Assembly: GCF_036417845.1 (NCBI RefSeq)
Contig: NC_090015.1
Location: 190,001-254,000, forward strand
Direction of reading: 5' to 3'
DNA from: Apteryx mantelli
Lineage: Eukaryota; Chordata; Aves; Apterygiformes; Apterygidae
DNA length: 64,000 bases
This document shows, piece by piece, positions 45,601 to 56,800 of the stretch; position 1 is the first letter of the stretch; each line of letters begins with the position of its first letter. Under the pieces are notes generated by a model. The model was not told the DNA's origin, did not search any database, and was given only the letters and a program-made list of their open reading frames with translations. Both the position numbers and the translations under genes were made by a program.

Positions 45601-48600
45601 ACCATGAGGTGGGGGTCTCCACGGGTCCACGGCTTGGTGGTCACCATGGGTGGTGGTCTCCATGGATCCACATTGGCCATGGCTTGGTGGTCACCATGGT
45701 GTGGTGGTCTCCATGGGTCCATGATGGCCATGGGGTGATGGTCACCATGAGGTGGGGGTCTCCATGGGTCCACGGCTTGGTGGTCACCATGGGTGGTGGT
45801 CTCCATGGATCCACATTGGCCATGGCTTGGTGGTCACCATGAAGTAGTGGTCTCCATGGGTCCATGAAGGCCGTGGCTTGGTGGTCACCATGAGGTGGGG
45901 GTCTCCATGAGTCCACGGCTTGGTGGTCACCATGGATGTTGCTCTCCATGGGTCCACATTGGCCATGGCTTGGTGGTCACCATGGGGTGGTGCTCTCCAT
46001 GGGTCCACGGCTTGGTGGTCACCATGGGTGGTGGTCTCCATGGATCCACATTGGCCATGGCTTGGTGGTCACCATGAGGTGGGGGTCTCCACGGGTCCAT
46101 GACTTGGTGGTCACCATGGGTGGTGGTCTCCATGGATCCACATTGGCCATGGCTTAGTGGTCACCATGGGTGATGGTCTCCATGGGTCCATGATGGCCAT
46201 GGCTTGGTGGTCACCATGGGTGATGGTCTCCATGGATCCACATTGGCCATGGCTTAGTGGTCACCATGGGTGATGGTCTCCATGGGTCCATGATGGCCAT
46301 GGCTTGGTGGTCACCATGGGTGATGGTCTCCATGGATCCACATTGGCCATGGCTTGATGGTGACCATGAGGTGGGGGTCCCCATGGGTCCATGATGGCCA
46401 TGGCTTGGTGGTCACCATGGGGTGATGCTCTCCATGGATCCACATTGGCCATGGCTTAGTGGTCACCATGGGTGATGGTCTCCATGGGTCCATGAAGGCC
46501 GTGGCTTGATGGTGACCATGAGGTGGGGGTCCCCATGGGTCCATGGTGGCCACGGCTTGGTGGTCACCATGGGGTGATGCTCTCCATGGGTCCACGGCTC
46601 GGCGGTCACCGCGGTGTGGTGACCGCCGCAGTGTCGGTGGGCGCCTGCCAGGCCAACAGCACGGCGCCGGCCGGCGTCATCTACTCGCCCGACTTCCCCG
46701 ACGACTACGGGCCCGACGCCGACTGCAGCTGGCGGGTGGGGGCGGGCGCCGGGGCCCCGCTGGAGCTCACCTTCCGCCTCTTCGACGTCCCCGACCCCAA
46801 CGACCGCCTGCAGCTGCGCGACGCCCGCACCCGCCGCCTCCTGGCCCAGTTCGACGGGCGCCGGCCGCCGCCGCGCCCCGGGCCCCTCCGCCTGCCCACC
46901 GACGCTCTGCTCCTCACCTTCCGCTCCGACACCCTGCTGCACGCCCAGGGCTTCGCCCTCACCTACCGTGGTGGGTCCCGCGCGCGGGCGACGCCGGGTG
47001 ACACAGGCGGACATGGGGGGACAACCGCGGGGGCGGGTGACAACTGCTCCGACACCCTGCTGCACACCCGGGGCTTCGCCCCTACCTAATGCAGTGGGTT
47101 CTGTGTGTGGGTGACACCAGGTGACACAGGCGGACATGGGGTGACAACTGTGGGGCCGGATGACGGCCGTTCTGCCACCCTGCTGCACTTCCAGGGCTTT
47201 GCCCCTGCCTAATGCAGTGGGTTCTGTGTGCGGGTGACGCCGGGTGACACAGGCGGACACGGGGTGACAACTGTGGGGCCGGGTGACGGCCGTTCTGCCA
47301 CCCTGCTGCACTCCCAGGGCTTTGCCCCTACCTAATGCAGTGGGTTCTGTGTGCGGGTGACGCCGGGTGACACAGGCGGACATGGGGTGACGACCGCAGG
47401 GGCGGGTGACAACCGTTCTGCCACCCCGCTGCATGCCTGGGGCTTCGCCCCTGACTAATGCAGTGGGTTCTGCATGCGGGTGACACCGGGTGACACAGGC
47501 GGACACGGGGTGACAACTGTGGGGATGGGTGACAACCGTTCTGCCACCCTGCTGCACACCCGGGACTTCGCCCCTACCTAATGCAGTGGGTTCTGTGTGC
47601 GGGTGACGCCGGGTGACACAGGCGGACACGGGGTGACAACTGTGGGGCCGGGTGACAGCCGTTCTGCCACCCTGCTGCACGCCCGGGGCTTCGCCCCTAC
47701 CTAATGCAGTGGTTCCCATGGGCGGGTGATGCCAGGTGACACAGGCGGACACGGGGTGACAACCGCGGGGACGGGTGACAACCGTTCTGCCACCCTGCTG
47801 CACACCCAGGGCTTCTCCCCCACCTATTTTAGTGGGTCCCATGGGCGGGTGACGCTAGGTGACACAGGCGGACACGGGGTGACACGATGGGTACAACCGC
47901 GGGGACGGCTGACAACCGCTCCGCCGCCCTGCTGCACACCGGGGACCCCGCCCTCCCCTACAGCTCCCGCGCGCGGTGACGCCGGCCGACCCGGGGACAC
48001 CCGCGGGGCCGAGCAACAACACCCCGACCCACCTCCCCCCTCCTCCTCCGACTGTTCCCCCCCCCCTCCAGGTGTAGCAGCCCCGGTGACGGACACCCGG
48101 CCGCCTCCCGACGCCCGGAGCCCCCCGGCCCGGCCCCACGGCGCCCCACAACCCCCGCGGGGGGGCCGAGGTGAGGCAGCGGGGGGGGTGGGGCGGGCGC
48201 CGTGGGGCACCCCACAGCCCCCCCCACCGCTGACGGCCATCTTGGGGGCGTGTCCATCCCCCCCTCCCCCTCCCCCCCCCCCCCCCCCCCCCCCCGCAGC
48301 CTGGCTCACGCTCGCCGCCAGCGGCACCTTCGTCTTCGGCCTCCTCCTCCTCCTCGCCTACCGCCTGCGCAAGAGGTCGGCCGGACGCCTGGGCCCCTCG
48401 GCGGGGTGGCGGGGCGGGAGGAAGGGGGGGGGGGGATGTGGGGCGATCTGGTCCCGGACGCCTGGGCCCCTCGGGGATGGAGGGGGGGGTGTCTCCGCCC
48501 GGACGCCTGGGCCCCTGACGCCATTCCTGCCCGGACGCCTGGGCCCCTGGGGTGTGGGGTGTCCCTGCCCGGACACCTGGGCCCCTGAGGTGGTTCCCGC

Positions 48601-49364
48601 CCGGACGCCTGGGCCCCTGACGCCATTCCCACCCGGATGCCTGGGTCCCTGGGGTGTGAGGTCTCCTTGCCCGGACACCTGGGCCCCTGACACCATTCCC
48701 ACCCGGACACCTGGGCCCCTGACGCCATTCCCACCCGGATGCCTGGGCCCCTAATGTCATTCCCACCCGGACGCCTGGGCCCCTGACGCCATTCCCACCC
48801 GGATGCCTGGGCCCCTAATGTCATTCCCACCCGGATGCCTGGGCCCCTGACGCCATTCCCACCCGGACGCCTGGGCCCCTGACGCCATTCCCACCCGGAT
48901 GCCTGGGCCCCTAATGTCATTCCCACCCGGATGCCTGGGCCCCTGACGCCATTCCCACCCGGACGCCTGGGCCCCTGACGCCATTCCCACCCGGATGCCT
49001 GGGTCCCTGGGGTGTGGGGTGTCCCTGCCCGGACGCCTGGGCCCCTGATGCCGTTCCTGCCCGGACGCCTGGGCCCCTGACACCATTCCCACCCGGACGC
49101 CTGGGTCCCCGGGGTGTGGGGTGTCCCCGCCCGGACGCCTGGGCCCCTGACACCCCGTTTCCCCCCGCCAGGTCCTGCCCGCTGCGGCCCCGCAAGGCGC
49201 CGGGGGGGGGCTGCGGCTGCCTGGGGGGGCAGCCCTGGGCCGTGTCGTACCGGCCCCACGGCGGCCCCCCGGCTCCGGAGCCGCCCGACGCCGAGGGGGG
49301 GCCCGAGGGGGCGCCGGGCCCCAGCCCCCAGCCCTCGCTGCGCTGCCTCCTGCCCCCCAGCTGA
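39620..49364 (+). CDS. KREMEN2: KREMEN2, complete, kringle-WSC-CUB Dickkopf receptor
   Basis: Single-pass membrane receptor that binds Dickkopf proteins with LRP5/6 and lowers Wnt signalling. Eight coding exons: 39620-39680, 41848-42144, 43794-43918, 44498-44651, 46632-46970, 48072-48170, 48300-48375, 49172-49364; all GT/AG and in phase, 447 residues (human about 462). Order: signal peptide [20 protein letters not shown]; kringle from [20 protein letters not shown] to [12 protein letters not shown] domain from [19 protein letters not shown] to [22 protein letters not shown] domain from [20 protein letters not shown] to [12 protein letters not shown]; Pro-rich stalk; membrane helix [20 protein letters not shown] with RKR stop-transfer; cytoplasmic tail ending [15 protein letters not shown]2, not KREMEN1, because of tail similarity and the PAQR4-PKMYT1 neighbours. 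The kringle carries Gly/Asp-rich simple-sequence insertions. Confidence 0.96.
39690..40330 (+). repeat. 48-bp minisatellite in KREMEN2 intron 1
   Basis: Thirteen copies of a 48-bp unit containing CCCGGACGCCTGGGCCCCTC and GTGCGGATACGGGGCG, very homogeneous, starting right after the exon 1 donor. This is a longer-period form of the dispersed core. Confidence 0.94.
40330..41820 (+). repeat. Dispersed and tandem CCCGGACGCCTGGGCCCC cores, rest of KREMEN2 intron 1
   Basis: Scattered copies in both orientations to about 41220, then a dense array of CCCGGACACCTGGGCCCC with GGGGCAC and TGAGGGACGTGGTATCGGG spacers to the acceptor. No exon was recognised here. Confidence 0.88.
42145..43700 (+). repeat. 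GATATGGGG minisatellite in KREMEN2 intron 2
   Basis: Short unit GGGGTCGATATGGGGGGATA and relatives fill the intron. A 309-bp higher-order block (from about 42828) recurs almost exactly at 43137, indicating a recent duplication. The unit begins immediately after the exon 2 donor. Confidence 0.93.
43919..44497 (+). repeat. Donor-containing minisatellite in KREMEN2 intron 3
   Basis: Five to six copies of an ~85-bp unit that includes the exon 3 donor context GAGGTACC (real donor at 43919; later copies near 44093, 44171, 44259, 44346 and 44422) followed by GCCCCGCACACCCGCC. The true junction reads CTACGAG then GTACCGCC. Confidence 0.85.
44652..46631 (+). repeat. GTCACCATGGGTGGTGG minisatellite in KREMEN2 intron 4
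   Basis: A short GTGACGCCGTCACGGTGACA tract (44670-44825) is followed, from about 45030 to 46620, by units containing GGCTTGGTGGTCACCATGGG, GTGGTCTCCATGGGTCCAC and GATGGCCATGG. Longer blocks recur, so higher-order structure is present. Confidence 0.9.
46971..47945 (+). repeat. ~123-bp repeat of the CUB-exon tail in KREMEN2 intron 5
   Basis: Eight extra copies of the last part of exon 5 plus the start of intron 5. The exon motif CACCCTGCTGCAC at 46930 recurs at about 47053, 47180, 47299, 47422, 47546, 47668, 47792 and 47930. Each copy has GGCTTCGCCCCTACCTAA where the exon has GGCTTCGCCCTCACCTACCG, so the donor and reading frame are lost in the copies. Confidence 0.93.
48376..49160 (+). repeat. 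CCCGGACGCCTGGGCCCCTG minisatellite in KREMEN2 intron 7
   Basis: About 22 units of about 30 bp joining the dispersed core to ACGCCATTCCCA, starting at the exon 7 donor and ending at the last acceptor. CpG positions often appear as TG or CA. Confidence 0.93.
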
Positions 49365-49400
49365 GGGGTCGCCCCCCCCCCCCACCGCCCCGGCGCCCCC

Positions 49401-49406
49401 ATTAAA
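49401..49406 (+). promoter_or_regulatory. KREMEN2 poly(A) signal
   Basis: ATTAAA 37 bases after the KREMEN2 stop, in CCCCCATTAAATTATTGC, followed by a C/G-rich tail. The 3' UTR is therefore very short. Confidence 0.75.
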
Positions 49407-49434
49407 TTATTGCTGCCACCGCCGCCTCCGTGGT

Positions 49435-50045
49435 GCCGCCCGGACGCCTGGGCCCTCTTGGGGGGGGGTCCCGGATGCCTGGGCCCCGGGTTGGGGGGGT
49501 CCCAGATGCCTGGGCCCTTGGGGGGGGGGGGTGGTCCCGGACACCTGGGCCCTCTTGGAGGGGTTCCTGGACGCCTGGGCCCTGTTGGGGGGGTTCCCGG
49601 ACGCCTGGGCCCCTTTGGGGGGGGATCCCAGATGCCTGGGCCCTGTTGGGGGGCGGTCTCGGATGCCTGGGCCCCTTTGGGGGGGGTCCCGGACGCCTGG
49701 ACCCTGTTGGGGGGGGACCCAGACACCTGGATCCTGGGTTGGGGGGGGTCCCGGACGCCTGGGCCCTGTTGGGGGGGTTCCCGGACACCTGGGCCCCTTT
49801 GGGGGGGGTCCCGGACGCCTGGGCCCCTTTGGGGGGGGTTCCCGGACGCCTGGGCCCTGGGTTGGGGGGGGTCCCGGACACCTGGGCCCTTGGGGGGGGA
49901 GGTGTCGGATGCCTGGGCCCCTTTGGGGGGGGTTCCCGGATGCCTGGGCCCTGTTGGGGGGGTTCCCAGATGCCTGGGCCTTGGGTTGGGGGGGGTCCCG
50001 GACGCCTGGGCCCCTTTGGGGGGTTCCCGGACGCCTGGGCCCTCA
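49435..50045 (+). repeat. CCCGGACGCCTGGGCCC minisatellite between KREMEN2 and PAQR4
   Basis: About 20 units of about 32 bp, the dispersed core joined to TTTGGGGGGGGTT. Starts just downstream of the KREMEN2 cleavage region. Confidence 0.92.
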
Positions 50046-50089
50046 GCCCAGGCAAAGGGCAATGGGCGTGGAGGGCGGGGCAGGTGGTC

Positions 50090-50810
50090 TGCAAGCTAAT
50101 TTGCATAGAAACCCGGGATTGGCTGCATGCTAATTAGCGGGCGGGCTCCAGGGTTGATCGGGGGGGTCAGCGCTGCCCCGGCCCCGCCCCACTCCGGGTT
50201 TATGCAAAGCGGCGCGATGATGTCAGCACGGAGGGGGCATGGTTATGCAAATGAGCCGGGGAGTTCACAAATGCTGGCCCGAAGGGGGCGGAGTGGTGCA
50301 TAAATTATGCAAATGAGCCACACAAGCCACACAAGCGCTTGCCCTTATATGGGCTGCGGTCCTTTATGACGTCACTGGCAGCGCTCCCGAGGGGAGGTGG
50401 GCGGAGCCTCATGACAGCACAGGGCTTTCCCGGGGTGTGTGGGGGGAGGGGGCGTGGCCGCCGGCGTGACGCAACAAACTGAGGGGGCGTGCTGTATGCA
50501 GATGAGGGCCTACCGCCGGCCCAATGAGCAGCAAGGGGTGGGGACCGTATGCAAATGAGCCGCGGCCGCTGCGGCGAGAGGAGGCGTGGCCGGCAGCGGC
50601 GCTCCACACGGCAGCGCTGCCCCTACATGGTCATGGTGGGGCGGGGCCGGCGGGGGGGGTTCTCGGCGCAGGGGGCGCTGCCCACGCGGAGGCGCTGCCC
50701 ATATATGGCCATCTGTGGGCGGGGGTGTTATGCAAATGAGGCGCGGCGGCGGCGGAAGTGACGCGAGGCGGCGGCGGAAGCGGCGGAAGGAAGGGGGGGG
50801 GGAAGGCGAC
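50090..50810 (+). promoter_or_regulatory. PAQR4 upstream region with octamer, CArG and CRE motifs
   Basis: Non-repetitive. Octamers ATGCAAAT at 50245, 50307, 50549 and 50730, and inverted ATTTGCAT at 50099, with near-matches at 50212 and 50496. SRF CArG boxes CCTTATATGG (50343-50352) and CCATATATGG (50699-50708), both perfect to consensus. CRE TGACGTCA at 50367-50374. CCAAT at 50521 and inverted ATTGG at 50118. The PAQR4 ATG follows at 50815. Confidence 0.75.
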
Positions 50811-50814
50811 GACG

Positions 50815-53800
50815 ATGGCGGCGCCCGGGCCGCCGCGGCTGCTGGAGCGGTCGCGGGTGCCGCCGCACCTGCAGTTCAACCCGTTCGTGCTGGGCGGGTA
50901 CCGGCCGGCGAGCTCAGGCTTCGGCTGCCTCCGCAGCCTCTTTTACCTGCACAACGAGCTGGGCAACATCTACACGCACGGTGAGAGAGGCAGCGCCGGG
51001 CACCGGGACCCCCCGGACGCCTGGGCCCCCCCCCCGGCCTTCCCCCGGACGCCTGGGCCCCTCCTTCCCCCGGACACCTGGGCCCCAGTGGGGAACTGCT
51101 CCCCCCCACCACCCCCAAGACCCCTGGGCCCCCCCTTCCCGGACGCCTGGGCCCCTTCTCCTGCCCTAATTAGTTCCTGGGTTCCCCCCCCCCCCTTCCT
51201 GGACACCTGGATCCCAATGGGGAACAGTTCCCCCCCCCCCCAAGACCCCTCTGTCCCCCCTTCCCGGACGCCTGGGCCCCATTTCCTGCCCTAATTAGTG
51301 CCTGGGTTTCCCCCCCCTCCTTCCCCCGGACACCTGGATCCCAATGGGGAGCAGTTCCCCCCCCCCCCCCCAAGACCCCTGGGCCCCCCCTTCCCGGACA
51401 CCTGGGCCCCATCTCCCACCCTAAACGAGCGCTCGGGTGGGAGGAAGAAAGAGGAAGAGGAGGAAGACGAAGGGCGGAACCGTCCCGCACCCTGACGCCC
51501 CCCCCCCCCCCCCACCCAGGGGTGCCGCTGGTGGGTTTCCTGCTGCTGGTGCCGGGGGCGCTGCCGCGAGCCCCCCCGGCCGCCGTGGCCTGGCTGGGGC
51601 TGGGCCACTACGTGGCCTGCGTGGCGCCGCCCTTGGCCAGCGTCGTCTACCACGTCTTCATGAGCCACCGGGCCGGCGCCGGCCTCTACCGGCGCCTCCT
51701 GGCCCTCGACCTCTGCGGCGTCGCCCTCGTCAACACGCTGGGTGAGCGCAGGGCGCCGTGGGGCAGAGCCGTGGGGCTGGGGGGACGCCATGGGGCTGGG
51801 GACGCCGGGGGACGCCGGGGGGCAGGACGTGGCCGGCCTCTACCGGCGCCTCCCGGCCCTCGACCTCTGCGGCGTCGCCCTCGTCAACACGCTGGGTAGG
51901 TGTGGGGCGGCGCCGTGGGGCAGGACGTGGGGCTGGGGGGCGCCGTGGGGCTGGGGATGGGGCTGGGGACACCGGGGGACACCGTGGGGCAGGGTGGCCA
52001 TAGGACATCGTGCATGGCGTCGCCTTCATCGACGCCCTGGGTGAGTGTGGGGTGCCATGGGGCAGAGCCGTGGGGCTGGGGATGGGGTTGGGGATGCTGT
52101 GGGGCAGGACGTGGGGCTGGGGGGGACGCCATGGGGCTGGGGACACCGGGGGACACCGTGGGGCAGGGTGGCCGTAGGACATTGTGCATGGCGTTGCCTT
52201 CATCAACGCGCTGGGTGAGTGTGGGGCGCCGTGGGGCAGAGCCATGGGGCTGGGGACGGGGTTGGGGACGCCGTGGGGCAGGACGTGGGGCTGGGGACGT
52301 GCTATGGGGCAGGGTGGCCGTAGGACGTCATGCATGGCGTCGCCTTCATCAACGCCCTGGGTGAGCGTGGGGCGCCGTGGGGCAGAGCCGTGGGGCTGGG
52401 GACAGGGTTGGGGATGCCGTGGGGCAGGACGTGGGGCTGGGGACAGGGTTGGGGATGCCGTGGGGCAGGACGTGGGGCTGGGGGGACGCCATGGGGCTGA
52501 GGGACACCGGGGGACGCCGTGGGGCAGGGTGGCCGTAGGACATCGTGCATGGCGTCACCTTCATCGACGCCCTGGGTGAGTGTGGGGTGCCGTGGGGCAG
52601 AGCCGTGGGGCTGGGGACGGGGTTGGGGATGCCGTGGGGCAGAACGTGGGGCTGGGGGGGACGCCGTGGGGCTGGGGACACTGGGGGACGCCGTGGGGCA
52701 GGACGTGGCCGGTCTCTACTGGCGCCTCCTGGCCCTCGACCTCTGTGGCGTCGCCCTCGTCAACACGCTGGGTAGGTGTGGGGCGGCGCCGTGGGGCAGG
52801 ACGTGGGGCTGGGGGGCGCCGTGGGGCTGGGGATGGGGTTGGGGACACCGGGGGACACCGTGGGGCAGGGTGGCCATAGGACATCGTGCATGGCGTTGCC
52901 TTCATCGACGCCCTGGGTGAGTGTGGGGTGCCATGGGGCAGAGCCGTGGGGCTGGGGACAGGGTTAGGGACGCCGTGGGGCAGGACGTGGGGCTGGGGGG
53001 GACGCCGTGGGGCTGGGGACACCGTTGGGGACACCGTGGGGCAGGACGTGGCCGGTCTCTACCGGCGCCTCCTGGCCCTCGACCTCTGCGGCGTCGCCCT
53101 TGTCAACACGCTGGGTAGGTGTGGGGCGGCGCCGTGGGGCTGGGGGGGACGCCGTGGGGCTGGGGGACACCAGGGGACGCCGTGGGGCAGGACGTGGGGC
53201 TGGGGGACGCCGTGGGGCTGAGGGACACCGGGGGACGCCATGGGGCAGGGTGGCCGTAGGACATCGTGCATGGTGTTGCCTTCATCAACGCGCTGGGTGA
53301 GTGTGGGGCGCCGTGGGGCAGAGCCGTGGGGCAGAGCCATGGGGCTGGGGACGGGGTTGGGGACGCCGTGGGGCAGGACGTGGGGCTGGGGGGGACGCTG
53401 GGGGACACCAGGGGACACTATGGGGCAGGACGTGGCCGGGCTCTACCGGCGCCTCCTGGCCCTCGACCTCTGTGGCGTCGCCCTCATCAACACGCTGGGT
53501 AGGTGTGGGGCGGCGCCGTGGGGCTGGGGAGCACCATGGGGCTGGGGATGGGGCTGGGGACATTGGGGGACACTGTGGGGCAGGGTGGCCGTAGGACATT
53601 ATGCATGGCGTCACCTTCATCAACGCACTGGGTGAGCGTGGGGTGCTGTGGGGCAGAGCCGTGGGGCTGGGGACAGGGTTGGGGACACCGGGGGACGCCG
53701 TGGGGCGGGACGTGGGGCTGGGGGGGACGCCGTGGGGCTGGGGACGCCGGGGGGCAGGACGTGGCCGGGCTCTACCGGCGCCTCCTGGCCCTCGACCTCT

Positions 53801-56800
53801 GCGGCGTCGCCCTCGTCAACACGCTGGGTAGGTGTGGGGCGGCGCCGTGGGGCGGGATGTGGGGCTGGGGGGGACGCCGTGGGGCTGGGGACGCTGGGGG
53901 ACGCCGGGGGGCAGGACGTGGCCGTAGGACATCGTGCATGGCGTCGCCTTCATCAACGCGCTGGGTGAGCGTGGGGCGCCGTGGGGCAGAGCTGTGGGGC
54001 TGGGGACAGGGTTGGGGACGCCGTGGGGCAGGACGTGGGGCTGGGGGACGCCGTGGGGTTGGGGACACCGGGGGACACCGTGGGGCAGGACGTGGGGCTG
54101 GGGACGTGCTATGGGGCAGGGTGACCATAGGGCATCATGCTTGGTGAGTATGGGACACACCATGGGGCAGGGGACATGTGGGGCAGGACCATGGGGCTGG
54201 GGACACGTGTGGGGCAGGGCTGGGAGACATTCTATGGGGCAGGGTGGCCATGGGACACCACGCTAGGTGAGCATGGGGCAGGACCACGGGGCTGAGAACA
54301 CGTGTGGGGCAGATGAAGAGACGCGCTATGGGGCAGGGAGGCCGAACACGCTATGGGGCAGAAGACCCCCGCCGTGGGGCAACCCCACCCCTGACCCCTA
54401 ACCCATCTCCTCCTCCCCCCACCAGGCGCCGTGCCCATCATCTACTGCGCCCTGCCCTGCCGCCCGGGCCCGTGTGGGGCGGCGCTGGCCGCTTATGGGG
54501 CGCTGTGCGGGGCGGCGCTGTGGGGCGCCGTGGGCGCCGCCGGCCCCGCCCTCTTCCGCCTGGCCGTGGTGGGGCTGCGGGGCGCCGTGGGGCTGGGGAC
54601 GTGCTATGGGGCAGGGTGGCCGTAGGACGTCGTGCACGGTGTCCCCTTCATCAACGCGCTGGGTGAGTGTGGGGCGCCGTGGGGCAGAGCCGTGGGGCTG
54701 GGGACGGGCACGTGTGGGGCGGGACATGGGGCTGGGGACATGTGGGAAGCCGTGAGGCTGGGAATGGGGATGTGTGGGGCTGGGGACGTGTGGGGCAGGG
54801 CTGGGAGATGTCCTATGGGGCAGGGTGACCATGGGACACCATGCTAGGTGAGTATGGGACGCCGTGGGGCTGGGGATGTGTGGGGCAGGACCATGGGGCT
54901 GGGGACATGTGTGGGGCAGGGCTGGGAAATGTTCTATGGGGCAGGGTGACCATGGGGCACCATGCTAGGTGAGTGTGAGACACACCATGGGGCAGGACCG
55001 TGGGGCTGGGGACATGTGTGGGGCAGGGCTGGGAAATGTTCTATGGGGCAGGGCGGCTGTGGGGCACCATGCTAGATGAGTATGGGACATGCTATGGGGC
55101 AGGACATGTGTGGGGCAGAGCTAGGAGATGATCTATGGGGCAGGGTGGCCATGGGGCGTCATGCTAGGTGAGTATGGGACATGCCATGGGGCTGGGGACA
55201 TGTGGGGCAGGGTCATGGGGCACCACGGGGCTGAGGACACGTGTGGGGCAGTGCTGGGAGACGTTCTATGGGGCAGGGTGGCCATGGGGCACCATGCTTG
55301 GTGAGTATGGGACACGCCGTGGGGCTCGGGACATGTGGGGCAGGGCCGTGGGGCTGGGGACACATATGGGGCAGGGCTGGGAGACGTTCTATGGGGCAGG
55401 GTGGCCGTGGGGCACCATGCTTGGTGAGTGTGGGACATGCCATGGGGCAGGAGATATGTGGGGCAGAGCTAAAAGATGATCTATGGGGCAGGGTGACCAT
55501 GGGGCTTCGCACTAGGTGAGTATGGGACACGCCATGGGGCTGGGGACACATGTGGGGCAGGGCTGGGAGACGTCCTATGGGGCAGGGTGACCATAGGACA
55601 CCACGCTTGGTGAGTATGGGACATGCTATGGGGCAGGGGATGTGTGGGGCAGGACCACGGGGCACCATGGGGCTGGGGACATGTGGGGCAGGGCCATGGG
55701 GCAGGGCTGGGAGACATTCTATGGGGCAGGGTGGCCATGGGACACCACGCTAGGTGAGCATGGGGCAGGACCACGGGGCTGAGAACACGTGTGGGGCAGA
55801 TAAAGAGACGCGCTATGGGGCAGGGAGGCCGAACACGCTATGGGGCAGAAGACCCCCGCCGTGGGGCAACCCCACCCCTGACCCCTAACTCATCTCCTCC
55901 CCCCACCAGGCGCCGTGCCCATCATCTACTGCGCCCTGCCCTGCCGCCCGGGCCCGTGTGGGGCGGCGCTGGCCGCTTATGGGGCGCTGTGCGGGGCGGC
56001 GCTGTGGGGCACCGTGGGGCTGGGGACGGGGTTGGGGGCGCCGTGGGGCTGGGGACGTGCTATGGGGCAGGGTGGCCGTAGGACGTCGTGCACGGTGTCA
56101 CCTTCATCAACGCGCTGGGTGAGTGTGGGGCGCCGTGGGGCAGAGCCGTGGGGCTGGGGACGGGCACGTGTGGGGTGGGACATGGGGCTGGGGACCTGCG
56201 GGAAGCCGTGGGGCTGGGAATGGGGATGTGTGGGGCTGGGGACGTGTGGGGCAGGGCTGGGAGATGTCCTATGGGGCAGGGTGGCCATGGGACACCACGC
56301 TTGGTGAGTATGGGACATGCTGTGGGGCTGGGGACACGTGTGGGGCAGGGCTGGGAGACATTCTATGGGGCAGGGTGGCCATGGGGCTTCACACTAGGTG
56401 AGTATGGGATACACCATGGGGCTGGGGACATGTGGGGCAGGGCTGTGGGGCAGCATGGGGCTGGGGACATGTGTGGGGCAGGGCTGGGAGACATTCTATG
56501 GGGCAGGGTGGCCATGGGACACCACGCTAGGTGAGCATGGGACGCACCACGGGGCTGAGGACACGTGTGGGGCAGATAAAGAGACGCGCTATGGGGCAGG
56601 GAGGCCGAACACGCTATGGGGCAGAAGACCCCCGCCGTGGGGCAACCCCACCCCTGACCCCCAACTCATCTCCTCCTCCCCCCACCAGGCGCCGTGCCCA
56701 TCATCTACTGCGCCCTGCCCTGCCGCCCGGGCCCGTGTGGGGCGGCGCTGGCCGCTTATGGGGCGCTGTGCGGGGCGGCGCTGTGGGGCGCCGTGGGCGC

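Noticed and set aside
54426-54600. First exon 3 copy as a separate PAQR gene
   Set aside because: It covers under half the exon, lacks the conserved C-terminus and flows into intronic repeat. It is better treated as a partial duplicate.
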